A DNA stretch of 64,000 nucleotides, taken from the NCBI RefSeq assembly GCF_001278055.1, contig NZ_CP010802.1:3038001-3102000 (forward strand), in the 5' to 3' direction. This document shows positions 1-8,781 of the stretch, piece after piece. Position 1 is the first letter of the stretch. Each line of letters begins with the position of its first letter. The DNA is from Desulfuromonas soudanensis. GTDB lineage: Bacteria; Desulfobacterota; Desulfuromonadia; Desulfuromonadales; WTL. A program made the position numbers and the translations under genes. The notes under the pieces are model-generated. The model worked only from the letters and a program-made list of their open reading frames with translations, was not told the DNA's origin and searched no databases.

Positions 1-529
1 GGGTGAATTCCTCATTGGGAAGGTTCGGAACCGAGACTTGAACCTTGTATTGGGTATTCACCGTGTTGCCGAGAATGGTGTTGACAATCGCACCGATATG
101 ACCGGCAAGTACGGTCATGGACGACTCGGTGGTGCAATCCCCGTATATGGGATAATCCAGCTTACAGTTATCGTCCTGGTAGAGCTCGATGTTTCGATAG
201 CCTGCAGGGAGGGGCCATTCCGGGTTCAGGGAAAGTGCCGGCAAAACAGCAAAGGAGACAGGAACATTGGAAACCGGATTGCCGTACTGGTCGACGATTG
301 TGGCCATCAGGCTGCCGGCCGGATTATTGACGATATTTTTATTCCCTTCGCCAAACCTCTTGTCAATTTTCACCGGGTCGCCGGGGCCGGCGAAGATCTC
401 CCCGGCCACAACCGGCACCTCGACCTCGGCGCCCCATGGTGTTGACCTTGACTCCATAGAGGAAGTAACAGTCACCCCCTGAAACCAAGCTCCGACCGTG
501 GCTGAGTCTGCGGATGCACGATTATTCGA
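1..529 (-). pseudogene. Ig-like (Big-1/invasin-type) surface protein fragment, no start, cut by the window edge
   Basis: The minus strand is open from position 529, just after a TAA at 530-532, to the window edge. The translation contains a stretch close to bacterial Ig-like/invasin repeats: a segment with AGEIFAGPGD, then NNPAGSLMATIVDQYGNPV, then NVPVSFAVLPALS. The pattern of a linker followed by ATIVDQYGNPV and VPVSF is the usual signature of adhesin Ig-like domains that extend surface proteins. No signal peptide and no ribosome site are visible. The first ATG in frame is at 455-457, inside what looks like domain sequence, so I read this as the remnant of a larger protein that lost its 5' part. 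It could also be a short partial gene with an unusual start. The Ig-like reading is from pattern only. Confidence 0.45.
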
Positions 530-560
530 TTATCAAAGAACTGTGAGCGGACGTTTATGG

Positions 561-1526
561 TTACGGTTCTGTCACCCGCTCCGAGTCCGGCAAATTGCCG
601 AACAGGTTGCGCTTAGGGTCGAATTCGAGATTACGGGTGAAGTCGGGGTTGAGGTAATAGGTAAACGAAAGGCTAGGTATTCCACCTTTTTTTCTAGCCG
701 TCAGCAACTTAATGTCTGAAAATATTTTCCCGTACATTCCTCTAGTGAACTTGCCATGTTTCTCTTCGGACCTGACGCGAAATATATAATGTCTGTTATT
801 TTTCCAGGAAAGCTTTGAACCGCGCTTAAGTCCAACCATTAATATATTTATTTCTTTATCATAATATCCATCCATATCTGCTATTCTTGGAAGCTTAAAA
901 GAACTTCCTTTTTCAATTTCCTCGTCATAAGTGTAAAATCCATCATATTTTTCCGGAAAATAGATTTTAAATTTATATTCATAATCGTTACCTCCTTTAT
1001 CATCCATATCGAGATAAACAGTAAAATCGCCAATTGTTCCCTTGCCATATGGAATTACCCAGTCGTATTTAACTAGATCAAATCCAATTTCCTTGCCCGC
1101 AACAGGAATCTCAATTTTTGCACGCCTTGCATACATCGGCACGGGATTTTCGATCTTACGCAAAACAACTTTTAACTCCGGATTCCAAGGCTCCCAGCCA
1201 AATGAATTTTTCTCTTTAAAATCGTAAACATAATAACTATCGTAGTACCCTTCCTTTTTGGCACCATAAGAAATATGCCCATTGCAACTGCCTGTTGCTG
1301 TGAACTTTCCTTCTAAATTGGTTGATCCATCACCCGTCGAAACCTTGGTTCCTTGGCCTGTATTTGTTTCAAACGTTATCCCTGTATATGCTCCATCTAT
1401 GGGATCATTTCTCTCATCGAGCACGACAATCGTCGCCTTTGAAAAATTTGTCAATGCGTAAGCACTTGTGCCAATTAGCATAATAAAAATAAATATATAA
1501 AAAACTTGAATTAGATTCACTCTCAT
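561..1526 (-). CDS. secreted protein of unknown function, AT-rich gene
   Basis: A 321-residue protein with an N-terminal signal peptide: a hydrophobic run at residues 5-20 ends in SAYA at 21-24, followed by LTNF. Residues about 28-105 look like a carboxypeptidase-regulatory/Ig-like beta sandwich with a conserved GK.TATG...GYYDS pattern. The rest is rich in aromatic and charged beta-strand sequence and has two notable motifs, NPVPMYARR near 127 and a C-terminal YYLNPDFTRNLEFDPKRNLF around 290-309. I do not recognise a named family. Its start codon overlaps the stop of the upstream hydrolase (TAATG at 1524-1528), so it is probably translated by coupling with it. The gene is markedly more AT-rich than its neighbours, which suggests acquisition from elsewhere. 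It might be a partner or accessory of the hydrolase, but that is inference from position only. Confidence 0.7.
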   Translation of the reverse strand: MRVNLIQVFYIFIFIMLIGTSAYALTNFSKATIVVLDERNDPIDGAYTGITFETNTGQGTKVSTGDGSTNLEGKFTATGSCNGHISYGAKKEGYYDSYYVYDFKEKNSFGWEPWNPELKVVLRKIENPVPMYARRAKIEIPVAGKEIGFDLVKYDWVIPYGKGTIGDFTVYLDMDDKGGNDYEYKFKIYFPEKYDGFYTYDEEIEKGSSFKLPRIADMDGYYDKEINILMVGLKRGSKLSWKNNRHYIFRVRSEEKHGKFTRGMYGKIFSDIKLLTARKKGGIPSLSFTYYLNPDFTRNLEFDPKRNLFGNLPDSERVTEP

Positions 1527-4105
1527 TACAGGCCTCCATTTTCAACAATTTGTTTAAATATTTCTTTTGAAAAAACATAGGCAACATCTTTAATATCTGA
1601 ATGCTTCCAATCTTTATCAAGGCCCCGATTACTCGGCCAATCGTTTTTCTTCGACGGATCATTCATATTCACAAAAAGACTGAACCTTCTATCTCTTTGA
1701 ATGTCTTCCCCAAGCCACCCTCCCGTCACCAAGGTCAGCGACGGGAGAACAAGAGCGAGAAGTTGGTCGCGAACACCCTTCACATATTCCTCATCGAATG
1801 TCGGTTCGAAGAGCAGATGACCCAACTGCCCGGCGCCGGGCTTACGGAAGAACGGTTCCGTGAGAAGCTGATCATTGTGGACCAAGCTATTGGCAATCGT
1901 CGGGAACCATGGGTGAGTTTCGGGTAGTCCACCGTCGACTATCTCGGTCGTTCGATAATTATTCTGGTTGAATCCCCACCCCATCAGATCGGTGCTGGCA
2001 AACGGCAGGTCGCGACCTTTCCACTTCTCTTGCAAAACCCAGGCATAGCGCCGCAGATTGCTGTTCCAAACATCGGGGAATTGAATGTCGGGCGACTCAC
2101 CGGTATAAGTCGCCAGAACCTCGTCGCCGGACGAGTAAAAGCTGTAATAGTTGATGCTCTCCGGCAGATTCGCGAAACGGCTGCGCCACGTCAGCGTCCG
2201 CCGGGAATCGTCGGCACCAAATAACTGATGCCATTCGCTGGAGCCGAGGCGTTTGTCGTAACCATGCCAGTTACTGTGCACCATCGAGTTGTCGCTGTCG
2301 AAGGTCTTCTTGTCCGGATTGTCCAATTGCCCTTCGGCATAGCCCTGATAATCCCCGAGGTAAGCTTCCAGCGCCACGGCGGCGTTGACAAGAATGTAAT
2401 TCCGCACATTGAGTGGATGCTGCTGATAATAATCATTTAAGTAGCTGGACACGACCATGTTCCCAAGACTGTGAGCCATGATCGACACAGGCATATTTTG
2501 AGTAGCTTTTGCAACTTCCTGCCCGAATTGCGCGGCGGTTTTAAAGGCGTTAACAACGTTCGGCTGATAATTGGCGTCAATCCCCTCGGCTCCATACCAG
2601 GTCACGCCAACTAACTTTGCTTTTGATCCTGACCAGTAGAGTCGTTTAAAGATCTCGCTGTGGAAACCTCGTGCCTGTTGTCCGTCAACGTTGACACCAT
2701 GCAATAGCGCGAAGTAACGTTCGCTCAATTCGCCATCAAATCCGTTGAAATGGTCTCTGTTGGAAAAATCGTCACCGTTATAGCGACTCTTTTCACCGCC
2801 CTCAGCCCCATGTTCGCCGATCTGCCCGATTTCGACCGCCGGTGCTTTGGGGTTGTCTATTGTCGGCAAGAGATTCACATGCCTGAACATCTGCTCAACC
2901 CCATCGAGACTGAGGTTAAGACTCGTCAAGAAGACCTGATTTCCGACTTGGTCTTTAATCTCCAGTACCAGCGGCGAGGTGCTCGGCTTACCCCCTTCGA
3001 GCAGGATCACCGGCGAGGTGTCTTGTGTTGCCGCAGCGCTGATGAGTTCATCGAGCTTCGCTTGCGTCCGACCGCTTAACACCTCGCCGAGCGTGACCAG
3101 AAACTCACCGCTGGCTCGTAACTGTTTCGTCGGGGCCTCGGCAAGCCGCCGCGCCGTTTCGACTTCCTCCAGATAGTTCTTCACCGTCGCCACCGACAAA
3201 TCTGGAAAGGCTACCTTTAAATTCTCATCCGCCGATTTGAGGTGGTAGGTGTAGACATTTGGCGGGAAGATCTGCGCAAGGGTTTTGACATCGAGCGCCA
3301 CCGGGAAGAAGTCAATCAGGTCGCGCACGCCGTCGATCCTGAAGTTATCGCAGTCGCGTCGACTTTCCTGGCCGCTCACCGCCGGCAACGGAATATCATC
3401 CCCCCCCGTCTCACCCTCATCGTCATCGTCATTGATCCAGAAGTAAAAGATATCCCCCTGTGCAGCACGCGCCCGATCCTCCTCATCGATCTGGCGGTTG
3501 TGGTTGTAATCCGGCACCAATCCGGCAAAAATCGAAGTCACCAAGACCAGATCCCCTTCAAGTGCGGCCAACGGCCCTTCGCCGTCAGGGTCGACTGTGA
3601 GGGTGATCTGCTTCTCCTCAGCGCTTGTGACCCCCCTGACCCCTTCAACAAACAAGGTCCAGGCATCCGCGCCGGCAACCGGTTCGAACCAGCTCAGGGG
3701 ATAGGCCTTGTCGGGAACAACATAATCCCCACCTTGGGCGATATCGGCCACCTTGCGACTGAACTGTCCGTCCTTGATCCAAAGCCTCAACGCCCCGGGT
3801 GCAAGGGTGTAACTGACTGTTTCATCCGCCGAGACAACTTTCTCTACCCCGGCCGGATTACTGCCGGCGTATTTGAAACGGACCGTTGCCTGGGCCGGAT
3901 CAAACACGCTCCCGCCGAGTTCAAACATCAACGGATAAAAGGGTTCACTGGCACCATCGCCTTCCTGACCATTCCTATCGATACCGTCGGCATACCCCGG
4001 CACCTTGTCTCCATCGGTATCGACCAGATTGGCCTTCAGTATTTTGCCCGGCCGCCCAACCTGATCTTCAAGGAAGGTGTTCGGGGTCGGACCAAGCCAA
4101 ATCAC
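1526..4105 (-). CDS. large alpha/beta-hydrolase (lipase-like) protein, probably 5'-broken
   Basis: An 859-codon frame begins at GTG 4105. Residues about 30-50 hold an acidic DTDGDKVPGYADG calcium-loop type motif as seen in extracellular proteins. Residues about 200-240 are again Asp/Glu rich. The C-terminal half is an alpha/beta hydrolase: ALLHGVN near 466-472 fits an oxyanion strand, and IMAHSLGNMVVS with Ser546 fits the nucleophile elbow (G/A-x-S-x-G). His and Asp partners cannot be fixed by eye. There is no signal peptide at this start. The same frame is open further upstream to an ATG at 4273 apart from a TGA at 4112-4114 (see separate entry), so the true N-terminus is probably lost or shifted. 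The substrate is unknown; lipase, esterase or acyltransferase are all possible. Confidence 0.6.
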   Translation of the reverse strand: MIWLGPTPNTFLEDQVGRPGKILKANLVDTDGDKVPGYADGIDRNGQEGDGASEPFYPLMFELGGSVFDPAQATVRFKYAGSNPAGVEKVVSADETVSYTLAPGALRLWIKDGQFSRKVADIAQGGDYVVPDKAYPLSWFEPVAGADAWTLFVEGVRGVTSAEEKQITLTVDPDGEGPLAALEGDLVLVTSIFAGLVPDYNHNRQIDEEDRARAAQGDIFYFWINDDDDEGETGGDDIPLPAVSGQESRRDCDNFRIDGVRDLIDFFPVALDVKTLAQIFPPNVYTYHLKSADENLKVAFPDLSVATVKNYLEEVETARRLAEAPTKQLRASGEFLVTLGEVLSGRTQAKLDELISAAATQDTSPVILLEGGKPSTSPLVLEIKDQVGNQVFLTSLNLSLDGVEQMFRHVNLLPTIDNPKAPAVEIGQIGEHGAEGGEKSRYNGDDFSNRDHFNGFDGELSERYFALLHGVNVDGQQARGFHSEIFKRLYWSGSKAKLVGVTWYGAEGIDANYQPNVVNAFKTAAQFGQEVAKATQNMPVSIMAHSLGNMVVSSYLNDYYQQHPLNVRNYILVNAAVALEAYLGDYQGYAEGQLDNPDKKTFDSDNSMVHSNWHGYDKRLGSSEWHQLFGADDSRRTLTWRSRFANLPESINYYSFYSSGDEVLATYTGESPDIQFPDVWNSNLRRYAWVLQEKWKGRDLPFASTDLMGWGFNQNNYRTTEIVDGGLPETHPWFPTIANSLVHNDQLLTEPFFRKPGAGQLGHLLFEPTFDEEYVKGVRDQLLALVLPSLTLVTGGWLGEDIQRDRRFSLFVNMNDPSKKNDWPSNRGLDKDWKHSDIKDVAYVFSKEIFKQIVENGGL

Positions 4106-4273
4106 CGTTTTTCAACAGAAACCATCACAAAAATGGGCGTTTTTTGGCCCTATGGGCTCATTTTCGACCCCAAAAACAGGGTCATAATCTTCTGTCTCCC
4201 GCAACACGTAGGCATCATCGCTTCCAGTAGTTATACGCAACTGGGCAAAAATATTAGTTAAATTAATCTCCAT
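4106..4273 (-). other. open 53-codon segment upstream of the hydrolase, separated by an in-frame TGA
   Basis: From an ATG at 4271-4273 the minus strand reads 53 sense codons containing FAQLRITTGSDDAYVLRETE, then TGA at 4112-4114, then continues into the hydrolase frame. A shifted frame across 4106-4145 instead reads KTPIFVMVSVEKR, which would join smoothly to VIWLGPTPNTF of the hydrolase. That points to two compensating indels in A-runs (minus strand) at 4140-4145 and 4108-4112, either real decay or sequence error. I therefore treat this as the broken 5' part of the hydrolase gene. Confidence 0.5.
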
Positions 4274-4354
4274 CAATCATTCTAATGCAACTAACCAATA
4301 TTTTAGAATCAAAAGAGAAACACGGTCACGGCTGTGGAAACCCGGTGCAGTATT

Positions 4355-4394
4355 AAAAAACGGCAACGGCGGACCCTTCGGGGTCTGCCGTTGT
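4355..4394 (-). terminator. intrinsic terminator after hrpB
   Basis: A strong hairpin with arms about 13 nt long (CAACGGCGGACCC at 4364-4376, CGAA/TTCG-type loop, GGGTCTGCCGTTG at 4381-4393) is followed on the minus strand by six T residues (4355-4360). It lies about 95 nt beyond the hrpB stop and separates hrpB from the accessory patch. Confidence 0.85.
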
Positions 4395-4488
4395 CGTTGC
4401 CGTGCGGGGAGAATTGCTACTGGACCGGTCGCAAGGGGACAGGCACCGACCGGCAACAAGGGGCAAGGCGCCGGCCGGAGCCAGTCCC

Positions 4489-6960
4489 CTAGGTCCGGCG
4501 TTTGATGTGGCGGGTGGCGACGGCGTTCCAGGGGTCGTCGGGCCAGGGGTGCCGGGGATAGCGCCCCTTCATCTCCTTTTTTACCTCGGGATAGACGCTG
4601 TCCCAGAAGGAGCGCAGGTCGCGGGTGACGGCCAGCGGCCGGCCGGCCGGGGAGAGGAGGTGGATCAGGACCGGGACGGCGCCGCCGGCGACCCGGGGGG
4701 TCTCGGCGAGGCCGAAGAGCTCCTGCAGCTTGCAGGCGAGAACGGGGCCGTCGGAGGCCTCGTAATCGAGGCGGATGTGGGAACCGCTCGGCACCTCCAG
4801 GCGCTCCGGGGCGAGGCGGGCCAGTTCCTGCTGCCGCTGCCAGCCGAGCAGACCCTGCAGAGCAGAGCACAAATCGACCCGGCGCAGGGCGGCTAGACTC
4901 GTCACTCCCGCCAGATGCGGCGCCAGCCAGGTGTCCACTGTCGCCAGAAGGGCCCCGTCGGAGAGATCGGGCCAGCCGGGGCGATGAGCGGCCAGGAGTT
5001 GTCCCCGCGCCCGCAGTTGCCGGGCGGCCGGGCTCCAGTCGAGGAGATCGAGCCCCTTGCGGCGGATCACCGTCAGAAGAGCGGGGACGACGTCCGTTTC
5101 CGTTGCCGATGCCGGGCGCTCCTGCAAGAGGAGGGCGCCGAGGCGCCGGACCTCGCGGGCGACCACCCGGCCGATCCGCTCGTCCCAGTCAACTTCCCGC
5201 TGCCATTCAAGCGTTTTGCCGAAGAGCTCTTCCACCGTTTCCCGACAGATCCGGCTGGCGAGGCGGATCTCCCCCTCCCCCGGCCTGGCGACAACCTCCA
5301 CCGCCACCAGCCACTCCCCGTTCTTCACCGCAGAGGACGGCGCCAGACGGGCGCCGAAACCTGCGGAAAGAAGGTAGCGTCCGGAGCCGGGTTCGCGCTC
5401 GCGGCCGATGCGGTCGGGGTAGGCGACGGCCAGGAGGCGGCCGACCCCTGCGGCATCGGGTGCCGGTTCCGCGCCGGTGACGCCGAGTTTTTCCCGGAAG
5501 TAGCGGGCCGCCCGCGCCGCCGCCTCGCCGCCGCGATGTCGCAGCCGCTCGAGCCGGTCGAGGAGGTCGCTGTCGCTGGCTTGACAGGGGCCGTCACTTC
5601 CGCCAGGATCGCGCTCGCCGAGGAGGGCGGCCAGATCGGCGCCGAGGCCGGGCCTCCCGATTTCCCGGGCGGCAAGGAGGAGTCGGGCGAGACGCGGGTG
5701 GGCGGGAAGGGAGGCCATCTCCTCCCCGAGGGAGGTCAGTTTTCCGCTTTGGTCCAGGGCGCCGAGGAGGCGCAGCAGCGCCTGCGCCCCGGCCAGATGC
5801 CCGGCCGGGGGAGGGTCGAGCCAGGCGAGCTGACCGGCGTCCTGCACCCCCCAGCGGGCGAGCTCGAGGGCGAGGGGAGCAAGATCGGCACCGCGGATCT
5901 CCGGCGGAGTGAAGGGGAGGAGCGTCCCCTGCGTCCCTTCCGTCCAGAGCCGGTAACAGACGCCGGGGCCGAGGCGACCGGCGCGGCCGGCGCGCTGCGC
6001 GGCGCTGGCGGCCGAGATGCGCACGGTCTCCAGGGCCGTCATGCCGCGGGCGGCGTCGAAGCGGGGGCGGCGCTCAAAACCGGCATCGATAACCACCGCC
6101 ACCCCGTCGATGGTCAGGCTGGTCTCGGCGATGTTGGTCGAGAGGACCACCTTGCGCCGCGGTCCAGGAAGGATCGCCCGCTCCTGCTCGGCAAAGGGGA
6201 GATCGCCGTACAGGGGGCGGAGATCGACCTCGGCTTCGAGATCGGAGAGGGCTGCGGCGCAGCGGCGTATCTCGCCGACGCCGGGGAGAAAGACCAGGAG
6301 ATCCCCGGAGGACTCGGAGAGCGCCCGCCGCACCGCCGGCGGGACGTAGTCGCCGACCCTCCCCTGCGGCTCCTGTCCCAGGTAGCGCACCGAAACGGGG
6401 AAGGCCCGCCCCTGGCTGCTGATCCGCGGGCAATCGCCGAGGAGCCGGGCCACCGGACCAGCGTCGAGGGTCGCCGACATCACCAGGATCTTCAGATCGT
6501 CGCGCAGGCCGAGCTGGGCGTCGCGGCAGAGGGCCAGGGCGAGATCGGAGTTGAGGTTGCGTTCGTGAAATTCATCGAAGATGATCAGACCGACGCCGTT
6601 GAGTTCCGGGTCGGTCTGGAGGCGACGGGTGAGGATCCCCTCGGTGACCACCTCGATGCGGGTGGCCCGGGACACCCTGCGCTCATAGCGGATGGCGTAG
6701 CCGACCGTTTGGCCGACCTTCTCGGCGAGGAGCCGGGCCATGAAGCAGGCGGCGTTACTCGCCGCCAGCCGCCGCGGTTCGAGCATGACGATGGAGCGCC
6801 CTTGCAGCCAGGGCGCAGACAGAAGCGCCAGGGGGACCCGGGTGGTCTTGCCGGCGCCGGGGGGAGCCTCGAGAACCGCGGCCGGATGTGCGGCCAGAAG
6901 TCGCTGCAATTCGGGGAGGACGGCGTCGATGGGGAGAGCTGCTGCTGGGGTCGGGTCCAT
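4489..6960 (-). CDS. hrpB: ATP-dependent helicase HrpB
   Basis: A DEAH-box (DExH) helicase of 823 residues, the usual HrpB length. Visible motifs in order are Walker A GAGKTT at 35-40, the DEFH box at 129-132, SATLDA at 162-167, STNIAETSLTIDG around 274-286, and QRAGRAGR at 322-329. The long C-terminal region is the HrpB-specific extension. HrpB belongs to the superfamily 2 RNA helicases related to HrpA; its cellular substrate is not well defined. It is a single gene, with a terminator downstream and the divergent PHP-APH gene upstream. The ATG at 6960 is the natural start because the Walker A motif follows at the expected distance. Confidence 0.93.
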   Translation of the reverse strand: MDPTPAAALPIDAVLPELQRLLAAHPAAVLEAPPGAGKTTRVPLALLSAPWLQGRSIVMLEPRRLAASNAACFMARLLAEKVGQTVGYAIRYERRVSRATRIEVVTEGILTRRLQTDPELNGVGLIIFDEFHERNLNSDLALALCRDAQLGLRDDLKILVMSATLDAGPVARLLGDCPRISSQGRAFPVSVRYLGQEPQGRVGDYVPPAVRRALSESSGDLLVFLPGVGEIRRCAAALSDLEAEVDLRPLYGDLPFAEQERAILPGPRRKVVLSTNIAETSLTIDGVAVVIDAGFERRPRFDAARGMTALETVRISAASAAQRAGRAGRLGPGVCYRLWTEGTQGTLLPFTPPEIRGADLAPLALELARWGVQDAGQLAWLDPPPAGHLAGAQALLRLLGALDQSGKLTSLGEEMASLPAHPRLARLLLAAREIGRPGLGADLAALLGERDPGGSDGPCQASDSDLLDRLERLRHRGGEAAARAARYFREKLGVTGAEPAPDAAGVGRLLAVAYPDRIGREREPGSGRYLLSAGFGARLAPSSAVKNGEWLVAVEVVARPGEGEIRLASRICRETVEELFGKTLEWQREVDWDERIGRVVAREVRRLGALLLQERPASATETDVVPALLTVIRRKGLDLLDWSPAARQLRARGQLLAAHRPGWPDLSDGALLATVDTWLAPHLAGVTSLAALRRVDLCSALQGLLGWQRQQELARLAPERLEVPSGSHIRLDYEASDGPVLACKLQELFGLAETPRVAGGAVPVLIHLLSPAGRPLAVTRDLRSFWDSVYPEVKKEMKGRYPRHPWPDDPWNAVATRHIKRRT

Positions 6961-7149
6961 AAATTTCTTATCGCTTGAAAAGGGGTCGAAGGGGGGGGCT
7001 CTCCCCGGCCTGTCCTCCCCATGATGCCCGATGGGGCCCGAGCTTTCCAGCGCAAACTGCGAAGCCTTGCCCCCCCGACGCGCTCACCTTCGGGTACAAT
7101 GAAGGGAGAGCGCCTGCGTGCGCGCCAATCCACCCCAAAAGGATCTTTC

Positions 7150-8703
7150 ATGCTCATCGAGATGCACTGTCACACCGAGGAGCACTCCCGCTGCAGTTTC
7201 GTTTCCGCTGCCGACCTCGTCCGCCGCATTCACGCCAAGGGGCTGCAGGGGATCGTTCTCACCGATCATCACTACCTGTGGCCGCAAAAGGGGCTCGAAG
7301 CGTTGCGCCGCCGGGCAGGGGTCCCCGAGCATTTCCTTATCTTTTCCGGACAGGAGGTCAAGACCCCCGAGCTGGGCGACGTGCTGGTTTACGGCGCCGA
7401 CGTCTCCCTGCCGCCGGGAACGCCTCTCTCGGAGATCCGCCGACGTTTTCCCGGCGCCGCCCTGGTGTGGGCCCACCCCTACCGCAGCGGGCGCCTCCCG
7501 ACGGAGGCGGATCTGCGCCACCCCCTTCTCGACGGCATCGAAATCTTCAATTCCAACCAGTCGGTGCGGGAAAACTGCCGGGGACTGCGGCAATGGCACC
7601 AGCTGCGCTTCACCGCCATCGCCGGGACCGACACCCATGGCCCCAGCTATGCCGGACTCTATCCGACCCTCTTCGACCACCCCCTTTCCGACCTGGCGGA
7701 ACTGGCCGGAGAACTGAAGAAGGGGCGCTGCCGCCCCTTCCTGAAGGAGATCCCCAAGGCCGGGAGCAAAAACCGGGTCACCGAGGTTACCATCGGCGCC
7801 AAGGGGTTGGACGAAATCCGCGAGCGGATCATCATCAAGACCCTGGACACCCCCTGCCAGTGGTCGAAGGCGGAACGGGCCCACCACATTCTGCAGAGCC
7901 TCTCCGATCATGGCTTTGCCCGGGGCCCCTACCGGGTGCCGCTCCCCATCGACGAAGACAGCTCTACGCTGACCCTCATCGAGGAGGGGGTGCGCGGCCG
8001 CTCCCTCTATGACAGGCTCCTCGGCGCTCCGAAAGCCGAGGGGCGTCGCTATCTGCAGCTGACCGCCCGCTGGTTGGCCCGGCTCCACAACTGCCGCCTC
8101 CTCCTCACCCCCGCTGATGAATTTCTGGCCGAGGAACAGCGCCGCCTCCCCCGCTATGTTCAGCGCTTTCTCGACATCGGTCACCCCCACAGCCGGCGGG
8201 CCGCCGAGATCATGGAAGTCGTCGATGAGCGGGAACGACGCCTTCTGACCGGCCGCCCCGAGCTGCTGATTCAGGGGCACGGCGACTTCCATCCGAAGAA
8301 CATCCTTCTCGGCCAGGACCGGCAGGACGACCCCTCCACCCTCTTCGTCGCCGCCATCGACTTCGAGAGTTCTCTTACCCTCCCTCCCGCCTACGACGTC
8401 GGCTCCTTTCTCGCCCAGTTCCGCAACCAGTTTTTCGGCCATCCGCAGATTCTCGTCGACTATCCGGAGGAGCTTTTCCTCTCCGCCTATCTCGAAGAGA
8501 GGTCCGCGGTGGAAGACGATTTCCACGGACAGGTGGAACTCTTCCGGGCGCGGACCAACCTGAGCATCGCCGCCTATCTCATCAAGGTTGGAATGGGGGG
8601 GAGCGAAGATCTGTGGCGGGTTCTGGTCGAGGCCGAACAGGCCCTCAGCGCCGGGATGCCGACCCCGGGAGAGGGTCGACGCCACAGGGGAGGGCCGGCA
8701 TGA
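7150..8703 (+). CDS. PHP-domain phosphoesterase fused to aminoglycoside-phosphotransferase-like kinase
   Basis: A 517-residue two-domain protein. The N-terminal half is a PHP metallo-phosphoesterase: HCHTEEHS (His6, His8), TDHH (Asp39, His40), GQE (Glu69), WAHPYRSG (His109) and GTDTHG (Asp161, His163) give the metal ligands. The C-terminal half, about residues 230-500, resembles the APH/choline kinase fold, with the catalytic loop QGHGDFHPKNIL (Asp379, Asn384) and metal-binding IDFES (Asp404). A canonical ATP-binding glycine loop is not obvious. The start is the ATG directly before LIEMHCH, with a weak AAAAGGA site upstream; a longer reading from 7021 adds low-complexity sequence. The gene stands alone on the forward strand. 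It may act on a phosphorylated small molecule and transfer phosphate to another, but no substrate can be read from the sequence. Confidence 0.82.
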   Translation: MLIEMHCHTEEHSRCSFVSAADLVRRIHAKGLQGIVLTDHHYLWPQKGLEALRRRAGVPEHFLIFSGQEVKTPELGDVLVYGADVSLPPGTPLSEIRRRFPGAALVWAHPYRSGRLPTEADLRHPLLDGIEIFNSNQSVRENCRGLRQWHQLRFTAIAGTDTHGPSYAGLYPTLFDHPLSDLAELAGELKKGRCRPFLKEIPKAGSKNRVTEVTIGAKGLDEIRERIIIKTLDTPCQWSKAERAHHILQSLSDHGFARGPYRVPLPIDEDSSTLTLIEEGVRGRSLYDRLLGAPKAEGRRYLQLTARWLARLHNCRLLLTPADEFLAEEQRRLPRYVQRFLDIGHPHSRRAAEIMEVVDERERRLLTGRPELLIQGHGDFHPKNILLGQDRQDDPSTLFVAAIDFESSLTLPPAYDVGSFLAQFRNQFFGHPQILVDYPEELFLSAYLEERSAVEDDFHGQVELFRARTNLSIAAYLIKVGMGGSEDLWRVLVEAEQALSAGMPTPGEGRRHRGGPA

Positions 8704-8781
8704 ATAGAAAGGGAGGGAAAAGGACGACACGGGAAATATCCACCGCCCCTGCACGGGGAGGAGCGGCGGGGAAAAGGGGTT

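Noticed and set aside
4074-4114. The TGA at 4112-4114 as a selenocysteine codon, with a hairpin following (GGTG...CACC arms and a GGT at the position known from fdhF)
   Set aside because: The surrounding residues match no selenoprotein family, and the shifted-frame reading gives a better protein. A hairpin near a TGA is common by chance.
4915-6978. Long forward frame over hrpB (687 codons)
   Set aside because: It is the GC-rich antisense of hrpB with Gly/Arg/Glu-rich low-complexity sequence and no motif.
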